64,000 bases of DNA from NCBI GenBank assembly GCA_945862165.1, contig CAMAXI010000003.1, forward strand, positions 124,001 to 188,000, in the 5' to 3' direction. Shown here piece after piece: positions 33,513 to 41,504 of the stretch (positions are counted from its first letter, which is position 1; every line of letters begins with the position of its first letter). The translations under genes were made by a program, and so were the position numbers. This DNA comes from Chryseobacterium gleum. GTDB taxonomy: Bacteria; Bacteroidota; Bacteroidia; Flavobacteriales_D; Crocinitomicaceae. The notes beneath the pieces were generated by a model. It had not been told where the DNA came from, searched no databases, and saw only the letters and a list, made by a program, of their open reading frames with translations.

Positions 33513-33541
33513 AAAAAAAGGCTACCCAAATGGATAGCCTT
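33513..33541 (-). terminator. Rho-independent terminator of the rpsF-rpsR-rplI operon
   Basis: On the - strand GGCTATCC and GGGTAGCC pair (one mismatch/wobble) around a short loop, followed by seven T. It lies 22 bases after the rplI stop. Confidence 0.85.
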
Positions 33542-33562
33542 CGTATTTTTAGTGAAGAAAAA

Positions 33563-34009
33563 TTATTCTCCTACAACTTCAAATTTGAATGTTGGTCTTA
33601 CACCTTTGTGAAGGTTAGCTTCTGCTTCGTAAGTACCGATTTCTTTAATTTGCTCTTCTTTAATTTTGATTGATTTTCTATCAATATCAAATCCTTGAGC
33701 ACGTAAAGCTTCAGCAATTTGTACTGTATTTACAGAACCAAAGATTTTACCATTCTCACCAACTTTAGTTGCGATTTTGATAGATACATCTACTAATTTA
33801 GCAGCTATAGCTTCCGCTTCCGCAAGAATTTTAGTTTCTTTGTGCGCACGTTGTTTCAATGTTTCAGCGTGTGATTTTTTATTAGAAGGAGTTGCTAAAA
33901 TTGCATATCCTTGAGGAATCAAAAAGTTACGTCCGTAACCGTTTTTCACAGTTACAGTTTCGTCTTTGTATCCTAATTTATCTACGTTTTTCTTTAAGAT
34001 AATTTCCAT
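33563..34009 (-). CDS. rplI: 50S ribosomal protein bL9
   Basis: A 148-residue protein with the bL9 N-terminal domain (EIILKKNVDKLGYKDETVTVKNG, GRNFLIPQGYA), the long connecting helix (KKSHAETLKQRAHKETK) and the C-terminal RNA-binding domain with GKIFGSVNTVQIAEAL. It binds 23S rRNA near the L1 stalk base. Last gene of rpsF-rpsR-rplI, 32 bases after rpsR. Confidence 0.98.
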   Translation of the reverse strand: MEIILKKNVDKLGYKDETVTVKNGYGRNFLIPQGYAILATPSNKKSHAETLKQRAHKETKILAEAEAIAAKLVDVSIKIATKVGENGKIFGSVNTVQIAEALRAQGFDIDRKSIKIKEEQIKEIGTYEAEANLHKGVRPTFKFEVVGE

Positions 34010-34041
34010 TTTACTGTTCGTTTAAGTTTTGTAAAAAGTTC

Positions 34042-34305
34042 TTATTTAAGCATATCTGCTACGTAAGGTAGGATAGCTATGTGACGAGCTCTTTTGATTG
34101 CTTTGTTAACTCGTGATTGGTATTTTGCAGAAGTACCAGTGATACGTCTTGGTAAAATTTTACCTTGCTCATTCACCAATTTCAATAAGAAAGCAGGATC
34201 TTTGTGATCGATGAACTTAATACCACTTTTCTTAAAGCGACAGTATTTTTGTTTTTTAATGTCGATGTTAATCGGCGTTAAATAGCGAATATCGTTTTGT
34301 GACAT
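34042..34305 (-). CDS. rpsR: 30S ribosomal protein bS18
   Basis: An 87-residue bS18 with the core [41 protein letters not shown] and the final [13 protein letters not shown]. It binds bS6 and helices of the 16S rRNA platform. Middle gene of the operon. Confidence 0.98.
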   Translation of the reverse strand: MSQNDIRYLTPINIDIKKQKYCRFKKSGIKFIDHKDPAFLLKLVNEQGKILPRRITGTSAKYQSRVNKAIKRARHIAILPYVADMLK

Positions 34306-34332
34306 TTTCTTCGTTTTTAAGTGTTAATAAAA

Positions 34333-34689
34333 TTAAGCCTCTACGTTAGTTGCTTTTGCTTGACCCATTTTAGCTCTTCTTTTTTCTGCGTAAGCTAAAT
34401 GATTTACATCCATCTTAACAGTTAAGAAACGCATTACACGCTCATCACGTTTAAATGCAACTTCAAGATCATTGATTAAAGCTCCTGGTCCTTCAAACTC
34501 TAACAAGAAATAAAATCCTGTTGTTTTTTTCTGGATTGGGTAAGCTAATTTTTTCAAGCCCCATTTTTCGCTGTGCTTAAGTTTACCGCCTAAATTAGCG
34601 ATTTCACTTTCGAATTTTTGCACTGCTTCCTTTGCCTGATCATCAGACAAAACGGGAGTTAGGATGAAAACAGTTTCGTAAGAATTCAT
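34333..34689 (-). CDS. rpsF: 30S ribosomal protein bS6
   Basis: A 118-residue bS6: YETVFILTPVLSDDQAKEAV, KHSEKWGLKKLAYPIQKKTTGFYFL and the variable tail RRAKMGQAKATNVEA. The start at 34689 is chosen because it fits the family; an in-frame start at 34761 would add an implausible hydrophobic leader and lies upstream of the TATCTTTG promoter element. No ssb gene lies between rpsF and rpsR. Autogenous control by the S6:S18 complex is known in other bacteria; I did not identify its mRNA site here. Confidence 0.97.
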   Translation of the reverse strand: MNSYETVFILTPVLSDDQAKEAVQKFESEIANLGGKLKHSEKWGLKKLAYPIQKKTTGFYFLLEFEGPGALINDLEVAFKRDERVMRFLTVKMDVNHLAYAEKRRAKMGQAKATNVEA

Positions 34690-34722
34690 AAATGTATGTT
34701 TTACGTTATTAATAATAGTTGG

Positions 34723-34730
34723 CAAAGATA
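34723..34730 (-). promoter_or_regulatory. -7 promoter element (TATCTTTG) of the ribosomal protein operon
   Basis: Exact TAnnTTTG 33 bases before the rpsF ATG, with the TATCTTTGC form often seen in Bacteroidota housekeeping promoters. Confidence 0.55.
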
Positions 34731-34840
34731 TAAAAATTATATTAGAAAATAGTTTTTTCAAGAAGGAAATGTTTAAAAATCAATCATACACATATAAATA
34801 CTACTAAAACATCTCTATCTTTAAATTAAAATTCAGATTC

Positions 34841-35485
34841 ATGTTACCTAATAAACGAAATTTCATCTTTTTACTACTTGCAGGTATTTTTATTACCAAT
34901 GCTATTACTGCAGAACTTATTGGAGGTAAACTTATTCAAATATATGGATTTACATTAAGTTTAGGAATCCTTCCTTGGCCAATTGTTTTTGTAACAACGG
35001 ATCTTATTAACGAGTATTTTGGTCAAAAAGGGGTACGTAGATTAACCTTTCTTACTGCTGGACTTATTTGCTATGCTTTTATCCTCTTATTTTTTGGCAT
35101 GCAAATACCAGCTGTCGAATTTTCTCCTGTGAAAGATGAACAATTTACTGCAGTTTTTGGTCAGAGTATGTGGATTATCGTCGGGAGTATTATTGCCTTT
35201 ATCGTTTCACAATTATTGGATATGTATTTGTTCTCTCAATTTAAAAAGCAAACAGGGGACAAACATATTTGGCTACGTGCAACAGGATCGACCGTTATTT
35301 CTCAACTAATTGATTCCTTTATCGTATTAGGGATTGCGTTTTATTTACCCGGTAAAATTACATTAGCGCAATATTTCACTATGGGAATTACAGGGTATAT
35401 TGCAAAATTATGTATTGCCGTAGGAATGACTCCTTTAGTATATTTGGGGCACTTTTGGATTGGAAAACAATTAAAAGAAATATAG
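34841..35485 (+). CDS. yhhQ: Queuosine precursor transporter (YhhQ/DUF165 family)
   Basis: A 214-residue inner-membrane protein with about six helices. NAITAELIGGKLIQIYG, LPWPIVFVTTDLINEYFG (the conserved DLxNEYxG motif), QLLDMYLFSQFKKQTGDKHIWLRATGSTVISQLIDSFIV are characteristic. YhhQ imports queuosine precursors such as preQ0 and preQ1 for tRNA modification. No other queuosine gene is nearby. It converges on the SGNH/LysM gene with a 27-base gap and no obvious terminator. Confidence 0.92.
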   Translation: MLPNKRNFIFLLLAGIFITNAITAELIGGKLIQIYGFTLSLGILPWPIVFVTTDLINEYFGQKGVRRLTFLTAGLICYAFILLFFGMQIPAVEFSPVKDEQFTAVFGQSMWIIVGSIIAFIVSQLLDMYLFSQFKKQTGDKHIWLRATGSTVISQLIDSFIVLGIAFYLPGKITLAQYFTMGITGYIAKLCIAVGMTPLVYLGHFWIGKQLKEI

Positions 35486-35512
35486 ATGTTGTTGATTGAA
35501 ATGGGTTAAAAA

Positions 35513-37501
35513 TTATTTCTTCATTATCATTAAGGTCTGACCAATATCTAACGTTGTTCCTCGCAAGCGATTCCAAGTTTTTAATTGATCAACGGTACAT
35601 CCTTGGCGATTAGCAATTACAGAAAGATTATCTCCACTTCGTACTTTGTAGTAGGTATATTTTGGTCGTGGAGGAATTTTCTTCACTAACTTCGGTTTGG
35701 GTATAATAACAGCAAGGGTATCTTTCGCTGGGACTTCAATCGTTTCTTTTAATGTTTTTTGAGAAATAGTATATTCTTTGTTCGCGTCTTTCACATTCGT
35801 TTTCACCGGCTGATTAGCTTGAAACGCTTGTAGAATCTCTTCTTTGAATAACATCGTTATTTTATTACTAATAGGCGTTGCTGTGTGCGTTCGTTTCGCT
35901 TCCATGCGTTTTTGTTCAGCGACAACAGCGACCGTATTCAAACTATCTAGTAAGGCTTCTTTGGAAACTAATGAATCTCCTAGCAATCCACTTGTAATCG
36001 GGACATTCAATTTTAAGGTATCTATTTTCGCCACCGTCGGCAATGGATTTGGTGTATGAAGTTTTCTTACCGTATCTTTTACTGGCTGAACATCCACCTG
36101 TTTTAAAGGAACATCGACTATTTTATCTTCTAAAACCCGCGTAGATTGAATTTTAGTTGTATCTACTTTGGCAATTAAATTTACGGAATCTCTTCGTGCA
36201 ATTTCTTGTAGATAAAACTCTTTTGTTTTACGTTCTTTTAACTTCTCAACATTGATAACTAAACTATCTTTGGATGGAAATTTTTTAATGTAATCCATCG
36301 TGTTTTCTATCCCATCGTATAATAATTTACCTTTAACCTTATATCCAGAATTCGTGAGATGAATCAAATCTGTTCGCGCCAAACCTTCAGCCTGCCAGTT
36401 TTTTAAAACTTTAGGGCCTCCACTTATCCAAAACCAATCCCATAAAGCACAATCTAACTCTTTAGCAACACTTTGAAGCATCGTAGAAAATTTTTCGCAC
36501 GATTCTATGTTTTTTTGCTTGTAATAGAGGTCCTGTGTAGTACACAATAATACAGAAGCTAATGGGGTTGCAATTCTTACATTTGTTATTATTTCAACAA
36601 TTTCAGCGCGTAAATTACTTTTAATAGAATCATCGTATAAAAAATCATTCGTACCCAAATCTAGAATTACTAAATCTGGATTGATCGTTTTCAAATGGCT
36701 ATTGAATTTTTCAATATGTAATAATCCTTTAAAACGTGATCCTCCAACACCTGCAGAATGATACACTATCCCTTTATCATCATTACTCGTAATTTCTAAA
36801 CCATAGAATAAAAATTCTTTCTGTGACCTGGCTGTTTTGACACATTTCAACGTTATTACATTGCTTAATGATTGTACATTTACTAATACATACGGTAAAT
36901 TATTCGGCAATCTAACAGCATCTATTTCAACCGGATATACTACGCCATCTGCCTCAACATTAATGTCATAACTTAAGGAATCAATATTACAATAAATCTT
37001 CAGTGTTTTATAATTCGAGGGAAACTTAGTATTAAATGTATACGTTAGAGAAGCTGTAGAATCTTCTGTTTTAACACTCATTCCCATTATCCCTAAAGGT
37101 ATAGCAGGTGGTACTTTTAATGTTTTAGCATACTGCCAATTACCTTCGTGCTTGGAAGAATAATGGATCGAAGAATAAGTTTTTGCTGCTGAATAAGGAA
37201 ATACTAAACCACGTCCACCGTCTCCATATTTTTGTTGTAATAATTGTCTTGCTACACCAGTTGGGATTTCCGATTGGATATGCGAATCTCCCATGTGCAG
37301 AATCGAGATCTTTGTTTTATTGACTTGATTCAATGATTCTTGAAAATGCTTAATAGCAGTTTTATGGTAAAATTGAACATAGTTTATGGAAGGTGCATAC
37401 CACGGAAATTTTAAGGAGTCAACCTCTATTATTTCCTGGGCTTGCACCGATAGTGCCCCCCCTAAAATTAATGTGTAAAAAAATATAATCAGATTTCGCA
37501 T
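35513..37501 (-). CDS. Periplasmic SGNH hydrolase with C-terminal LysM domain
   Basis: A 662-residue exported protein: signal peptide to about 22 (ALSVQAQ), an SGNH domain with ISILHMGDSHIQSE (Ser near 72), VILDLGTND (near 283) and TDLIHLTNSGY (Asp/His near 379-382), a long Lys/Val/Thr-rich linker (about 410-610), then one LysM motif YYKVRSGDNLSVIANRQGC (from about 616). LysM anchors proteins to peptidoglycan. It is the last gene of the MBOAT-DHHW-SGNH operon and is likely to transfer or remove acetyl groups on a cell-wall or surface glycan; direction of the reaction is not readable. Confidence 0.85.
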   Translation of the reverse strand: MRNLIIFFYTLILGGALSVQAQEIIEVDSLKFPWYAPSINYVQFYHKTAIKHFQESLNQVNKTKISILHMGDSHIQSEIPTGVARQLLQQKYGDGGRGLVFPYSAAKTYSSIHYSSKHEGNWQYAKTLKVPPAIPLGIMGMSVKTEDSTASLTYTFNTKFPSNYKTLKIYCNIDSLSYDINVEADGVVYPVEIDAVRLPNNLPYVLVNVQSLSNVITLKCVKTARSQKEFLFYGLEITSNDDKGIVYHSAGVGGSRFKGLLHIEKFNSHLKTINPDLVILDLGTNDFLYDDSIKSNLRAEIVEIITNVRIATPLASVLLCTTQDLYYKQKNIESCEKFSTMLQSVAKELDCALWDWFWISGGPKVLKNWQAEGLARTDLIHLTNSGYKVKGKLLYDGIENTMDYIKKFPSKDSLVINVEKLKERKTKEFYLQEIARRDSVNLIAKVDTTKIQSTRVLEDKIVDVPLKQVDVQPVKDTVRKLHTPNPLPTVAKIDTLKLNVPITSGLLGDSLVSKEALLDSLNTVAVVAEQKRMEAKRTHTATPISNKITMLFKEEILQAFQANQPVKTNVKDANKEYTISQKTLKETIEVPAKDTLAVIIPKPKLVKKIPPRPKYTYYKVRSGDNLSVIANRQGCTVDQLKTWNRLRGTTLDIGQTLMIMKK

Positions 37502-37510
37502 AAAATTTTC

Positions 37511-38905
37511 TTAATCTATAACAGAAGTTGTATCTACATCCACCTGCAAGGAATCTAATGGAATTGTAGAATCTTCTTCTTTTTTCTTTCTTTTTTTCTT
37601 TTTGAAGGTGTTTTTAACTCCATCTTTTAATTCAATTATGTCACGTAATCGTTCGATGTGGTTTGGGGTATTGGAAGAATAAATACCATTAAGGATAATA
37701 ATATCATTTACCTCATATTCTTTTACCAAATCTTCGATACTTGTTTCCGTATAGCGATAATCTACCACTAACACATTTTCATAATTCGCAGTTAAAAAGG
37801 CTGCAAAAGGATTTCCATAGGAATTTTTTATTAATAAAATTGTTTTACCATTCTCACATTTTGTTGATTTCAAATGAATTAATGGTTCATCGCCACCCAA
37901 AAACACTAAATATTTATTTTTAGCAATTTCGGATGTTTTAAAAACTTTTATTTCTTCCTCCTCTTCGCCATCAAATTTGACCGCATAATTTTCAACTGGA
38001 GGAATCCAATATTTAATGAAATCTGGATTATTTTCTAGACGTTGGTCTTTCGTTTTCAAGAAATGAGTACCTAAAAAATCTCCTTTGATTTGTTTTGTTT
38101 TCATTTCAAACAATTCGATAGGTTTCATTTTTGCAGCTTTACAAAATGCTTTATACCCATAATAAGCACCTAAATCTGTCCAATGATGATCTGTTTTATA
38201 GTAAATATATTCTTTTTTATGTTGTCCTAATTCTTGATGAATTTCGATAGGGATAATATGTTTATTAAATAATTTATACGATGCAGTAATATTCTCCAAT
38301 TCATTTCCAATATAATCTTCGTATTTAGCAGGTAAAAAGAAATCACTTGCTGTAGGAACAACTCCCGAAAAAACACGAACCCCTTTTAGTTTTTTAGCAT
38401 ATAAATTAATCATTTCCGAGAACGCATTGTTCATCGGTTCTTCGTTACTAAATATTTGAAAAGCACGATTATTAGCAACTAATAAACCTTTACAATTTTT
38501 AAGCGCTTCTTCCGAACCTAAAATGTCTTTAGAGGAAGCACCTTCTTTAGCGGGTAACTCATCTACTGCCTGCACATCGTTATAAAATGACTCTTCTTTA
38601 CTGTGAAAGCCCCGTATTAATTTTAGTTGATCAGAAAGTGAAATAAAGGTTGACCTGTATGGAAAATGGTCAGCTGTATATAAATCCAAGCTATCCATAT
38701 AGTCACCAGACAATAGAGATTCTTTTGTTAGAGTTGGAAAAGGTGCAAGTGTACGTTTTTCAGCATCACTTATTTTCTCTTGTGGCAGGATGAAAAATAG
38801 AATCCCAAATAGACTTAATACTACACAAAACAAAACTATGTGTATTACGGAAGAAATTTTTCTTTCCTCCTCTAACTCTTCTTGTATGTGGTGTGCGTCG
38901 TTCAA
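37511..38905 (-). CDS. DHHW family protein (AlgJ/AlgX/DltD-like O-acetylation partner)
   Basis: A 464-residue protein with one N-terminal membrane anchor (about 19-40) and a periplasmic SGNH-like domain. The name-giving motif is YYKTDHHWTDLGAYYGYKAF (about 234-253), with Asp and His in the position of the catalytic pair in AlgJ/AlgX. LLIKNSYGNPF is the expected serine-containing strand near residue 355-365. The C-terminus is a Lys-rich cluster then a Thr/Asp/Ser tail. It overlaps the MBOAT gene by four bases (ATGA) and is probably its periplasmic acetyltransferase partner. Confidence 0.85.
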   Translation of the reverse strand: MNDAHHIQEELEEERKISSVIHIVLFCVVLSLFGILFFILPQEKISDAEKRTLAPFPTLTKESLLSGDYMDSLDLYTADHFPYRSTFISLSDQLKLIRGFHSKEESFYNDVQAVDELPAKEGASSKDILGSEEALKNCKGLLVANNRAFQIFSNEEPMNNAFSEMINLYAKKLKGVRVFSGVVPTASDFFLPAKYEDYIGNELENITASYKLFNKHIIPIEIHQELGQHKKEYIYYKTDHHWTDLGAYYGYKAFCKAAKMKPIELFEMKTKQIKGDFLGTHFLKTKDQRLENNPDFIKYWIPPVENYAVKFDGEEEEEIKVFKTSEIAKNKYLVFLGGDEPLIHLKSTKCENGKTILLIKNSYGNPFAAFLTANYENVLVVDYRYTETSIEDLVKEYEVNDIIILNGIYSSNTPNHIERLRDIIELKDGVKNTFKKKKRKKKEEDSTIPLDSLQVDVDTTSVID

Positions 38906-40308
38906 AATCTAAAATATAAAAAAGGATTAAACGTTTTTCCGACGAGCATCGCTGTTGATAGAAACAATAGACAGAAGTCAAAGGCTATAGAAGCATATGG
39001 AATGATTGCTTGCACGCGTATGGAGGAATTCCTTGCAAGATGTTTTGCATAAGGGTAAACAGGTAAACACAATATTATAGCTAAAATAAGCCAGTAAATA
39101 TTTGCCATAAAGACCGTGTTAAACTCTAAAGAATTCCATTTATTTCCACTTTGACCAAATAAGATGGATAGATATTGCACAACGGAATTCATATCAACAA
39201 AATAGAATAATACCCAACCAATCATGGCTGCTAATAGAAGATAGATATGACTCACAAATGCAGGTAAGCGATTAAAAAACTTCTGTAAAAACAAACGTTC
39301 CAACAAAATTAAAGTTCCCCAAAAAAGTCCCCAAAGAATAAAATTCCAGCTAGCACCATGCCAAAGTCCAGTTAACATCCAAACAATAAAAACATTTAAG
39401 TAAAAACGTTTTTTATTTCCTCCTAGCGGAATGTAAATATAATCCCGGAAAAAGGTTCCTAGGGAAATATGCCAACGTCTCCAGAAATCACTTGCTGATT
39501 TAGAGGTATATGGATAATTGAAATTTTCATGGTAATGGAACCCAACCATTCTACCCATACCAATAGCCATATCGGAATAACCAGAAAAATCAAAATAGAT
39601 TTGAATGGTAAACATTAATATCCCAAACCAAGCCTCACTAAAAGCAAGTGTAGATAAATCTCCACCCATATAGGTCACCACCATTTCGCCTGCGACATTT
39701 GCAATACAAATTTTCTTAAATAAACCGATACAAAAACGGGAAATTCCAGCACTAATATCATTGATTCGAAGTTTGCGATTATCGATTTCATTTGCAATGT
39801 GCGAATATCGAACGATTGGTCCTGCAACAAGTTGATGAAACAAACTTACAAAGAGCAAAAATTTCATAAATGAACGTTGTGCTTTTACTTCTTGTTTATA
39901 GACATCGATTACGTAAGAGATTGTCTGAAAGGTATAAAAAGAGATTCCAATCGGCAATGAATAGGTTGGCACACTTAACTTTAGACCAGTTAAAAAATTA
40001 ACATTATCTGTAATAAATCCTGCATATTTAAATGTAGCTAGGATGGATAAATTTATAATTATACAGGAAATCAATGGTGCTTTTGCCCATTTAGTCCCTC
40101 GAAATTTCTCTATTAATAATCCATGAATGTAATCTACAAAAGAGGAAAAAACGAGTAATCCGATCCAAATTGGTTCTCCCCAAGCATAAAATACGAGACT
40201 CATTACAGTCAATAATACATTACGAAAAGTCTTATTCTTAATTAAATAATACAGAATAAGATTAATCGCTAGGAAGAAAAAAAGAAAATTTAAACTTGCA
40301 AAAACCAT
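38902..40308 (-). CDS. MBOAT family O-acyltransferase (AlgI/DltB-like)
   Basis: A 468-residue integral membrane protein with about ten helices. The signature is DFWRRWHISLGTFFRDYIYIPLGG (as two parts, near 275-300) and the catalytic His in LTGLWHGASWNFILWG (near 316). MBOAT proteins move acyl groups, usually acetyl from a cytosolic donor, across the membrane to a periplasmic acceptor. It is the first gene of a three-gene operon with DHHW and SGNH/LysM proteins, a layout equivalent to AlgI-AlgJ-AlgX/F and PatA-PatB systems. The acceptor glycan is unknown because no polysaccharide synthesis genes are adjacent. Confidence 0.93.
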   Translation of the reverse strand: MVFASLNFLFFFLAINLILYYLIKNKTFRNVLLTVMSLVFYAWGEPIWIGLLVFSSFVDYIHGLLIEKFRGTKWAKAPLISCIIINLSILATFKYAGFITDNVNFLTGLKLSVPTYSLPIGISFYTFQTISYVIDVYKQEVKAQRSFMKFLLFVSLFHQLVAGPIVRYSHIANEIDNRKLRINDISAGISRFCIGLFKKICIANVAGEMVVTYMGGDLSTLAFSEAWFGILMFTIQIYFDFSGYSDMAIGMGRMVGFHYHENFNYPYTSKSASDFWRRWHISLGTFFRDYIYIPLGGNKKRFYLNVFIVWMLTGLWHGASWNFILWGLFWGTLILLERLFLQKFFNRLPAFVSHIYLLLAAMIGWVLFYFVDMNSVVQYLSILFGQSGNKWNSLEFNTVFMANIYWLILAIILCLPVYPYAKHLARNSSIRVQAIIPYASIAFDFCLLFLSTAMLVGKTFNPFLYFRF

Positions 40309-40467
40309 GTACTAACCGTTCAGTTTTCAATATTTTATACAAGATTACTAATTTTTTTGCTTTTAAGGAATTGAAATAACTATTTAAAGACTTTGAATTC
40401 AAAAAATGTTAACAATTACATAGTATTAAAAAATCATAAAATTCATTTAGAAACAATTTTTAAGCTT

Positions 40468-40475
40468 TACTTTTG
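40468..40475 (+). promoter_or_regulatory. -7 promoter element (TACTTTTG) of the 299-aa lipoprotein gene
   Basis: Exact TAnnTTTG 29 bases upstream of the ATG at 40504; it lies downstream of the alternative start at 40393, which it therefore rules out. Confidence 0.5.
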
Positions 40476-40503
40476 TCACCTTAAACTAAAATTTTTAAAA
40501 ATT

Positions 40504-41403
40504 ATGAAAAAACTACTTTTATTTGGATTAGGAGTTATCGCTTCTTTGAGTACTCTTACAAGCTGTAAGAAAGATGAGGTTGTTGTTGCCGCACCAACAA
40601 TTACATTTTTAAATGGTGTAAATCAATACACTGCATCAGCATCAGATTTAAATTATACTTTCGTAGCGGATGTTGTTGCGGATGGCGAAATTGCTTCGAT
40701 TAAAATTTTTGAGGTTAAGACTGACGGAACTGAAATTCAAGATTCTTTAATTACAAAATTTGATTCAGACACAAAACATGCGGTTAAATACACTGTTAAA
40801 TTGGCAGATGTAGTTACATCAAAAAAATTCAAAATAACTGTGACAGACAAAAAAGATGTTACAACTTCTGCTGTATTTACTATCACTGCATTTACTAAAC
40901 CTGCTGGAGCAATTAAAGAATATACTGCAACATTATTAGGTTCTCAATATGCTGCAACAGGTAGTTTCTTTTCAAGTACTAATGGTCAAGTATACACAGT
41001 AAATACTAGTGCAGCTAATTCATCTTTAATAGATTTAATTTATTATTATGGTGGAACTAATGGGGCTTCAATTGGTGGAGCAGATGATACTAACATATCA
41101 ACTTTATATAAAGTTATTTCAAATTGGACTACTAAAAATGCAACACGTTTTAGTAATAATTTTTCTATGTCTATTACTGACTTTGATGCGATTAAAGATG
41201 ATTCTAAAATTGAGGTATTAACTACTTTTACTTCTACAAAAAAAACCGCATTAGCTGAAGGAAATGTAATTGCTTTTATGACAGCAGCTGGTAAAAAAGG
41301 ATTGGTAAAAATCACTAAAATTACTACAGGTTTGAATACGGTTACTCAACAACAAGATTTCCAATTTGGAACTATTGAAATCGTTGTGAAAGTTCAACAA
41401 TAA
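40504..41403 (+). CDS. Lipoprotein of unknown function, Ig-like strands
   Basis: A 299-residue lipoprotein: MKKLLLFGLGVIASLSTLTSC has a lipobox LTSC with Cys21. The residues that follow are beta-rich and low in aromatic residues. The first 130 residues resemble an immunoglobulin-like or cadherin-like fold (VVADGEIASIKIFEVKTDG); the C-terminal 160 are Thr/Ser/Asn/Ala-rich and have no recognisable motif. I do not recognise a family. Exposed on the outer membrane or in the periplasm. Monocistronic between its own promoter element and a terminator. Confidence 0.8.
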   Translation: MKKLLLFGLGVIASLSTLTSCKKDEVVVAAPTITFLNGVNQYTASASDLNYTFVADVVADGEIASIKIFEVKTDGTEIQDSLITKFDSDTKHAVKYTVKLADVVTSKKFKITVTDKKDVTTSAVFTITAFTKPAGAIKEYTATLLGSQYAATGSFFSSTNGQVYTVNTSAANSSLIDLIYYYGGTNGASIGGADDTNISTLYKVISNWTTKNATRFSNNFSMSITDFDAIKDDSKIEVLTTFTSTKKTALAEGNVIAFMTAAGKKGLVKITKITTGLNTVTQQQDFQFGTIEIVVKVQQ

Positions 41404-41426
41404 TTAACACACACTTTTAGACAATT

Positions 41427-41456
41427 AAGTCGGCTCACTAGGGTCGACTTTTTTTG
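41427..41456 (+). terminator. Rho-independent terminator after the lipoprotein gene
   Basis: AAGTCG (41427-41432) and CGACTT (41445-41450) around a 12-base loop, then a T run. Confidence 0.75.
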
Positions 41457-41504
41457 TGCTAAAAAAATGGTATTTTAGCATAGAAATTTCTAAAAGACAG
41501 ACCT

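Noticed and set aside
34690-34761. Longer rpsF start at 34761
   Set aside because: It would add 24 hydrophobic residues not found in bS6 and lies upstream of the promoter element.
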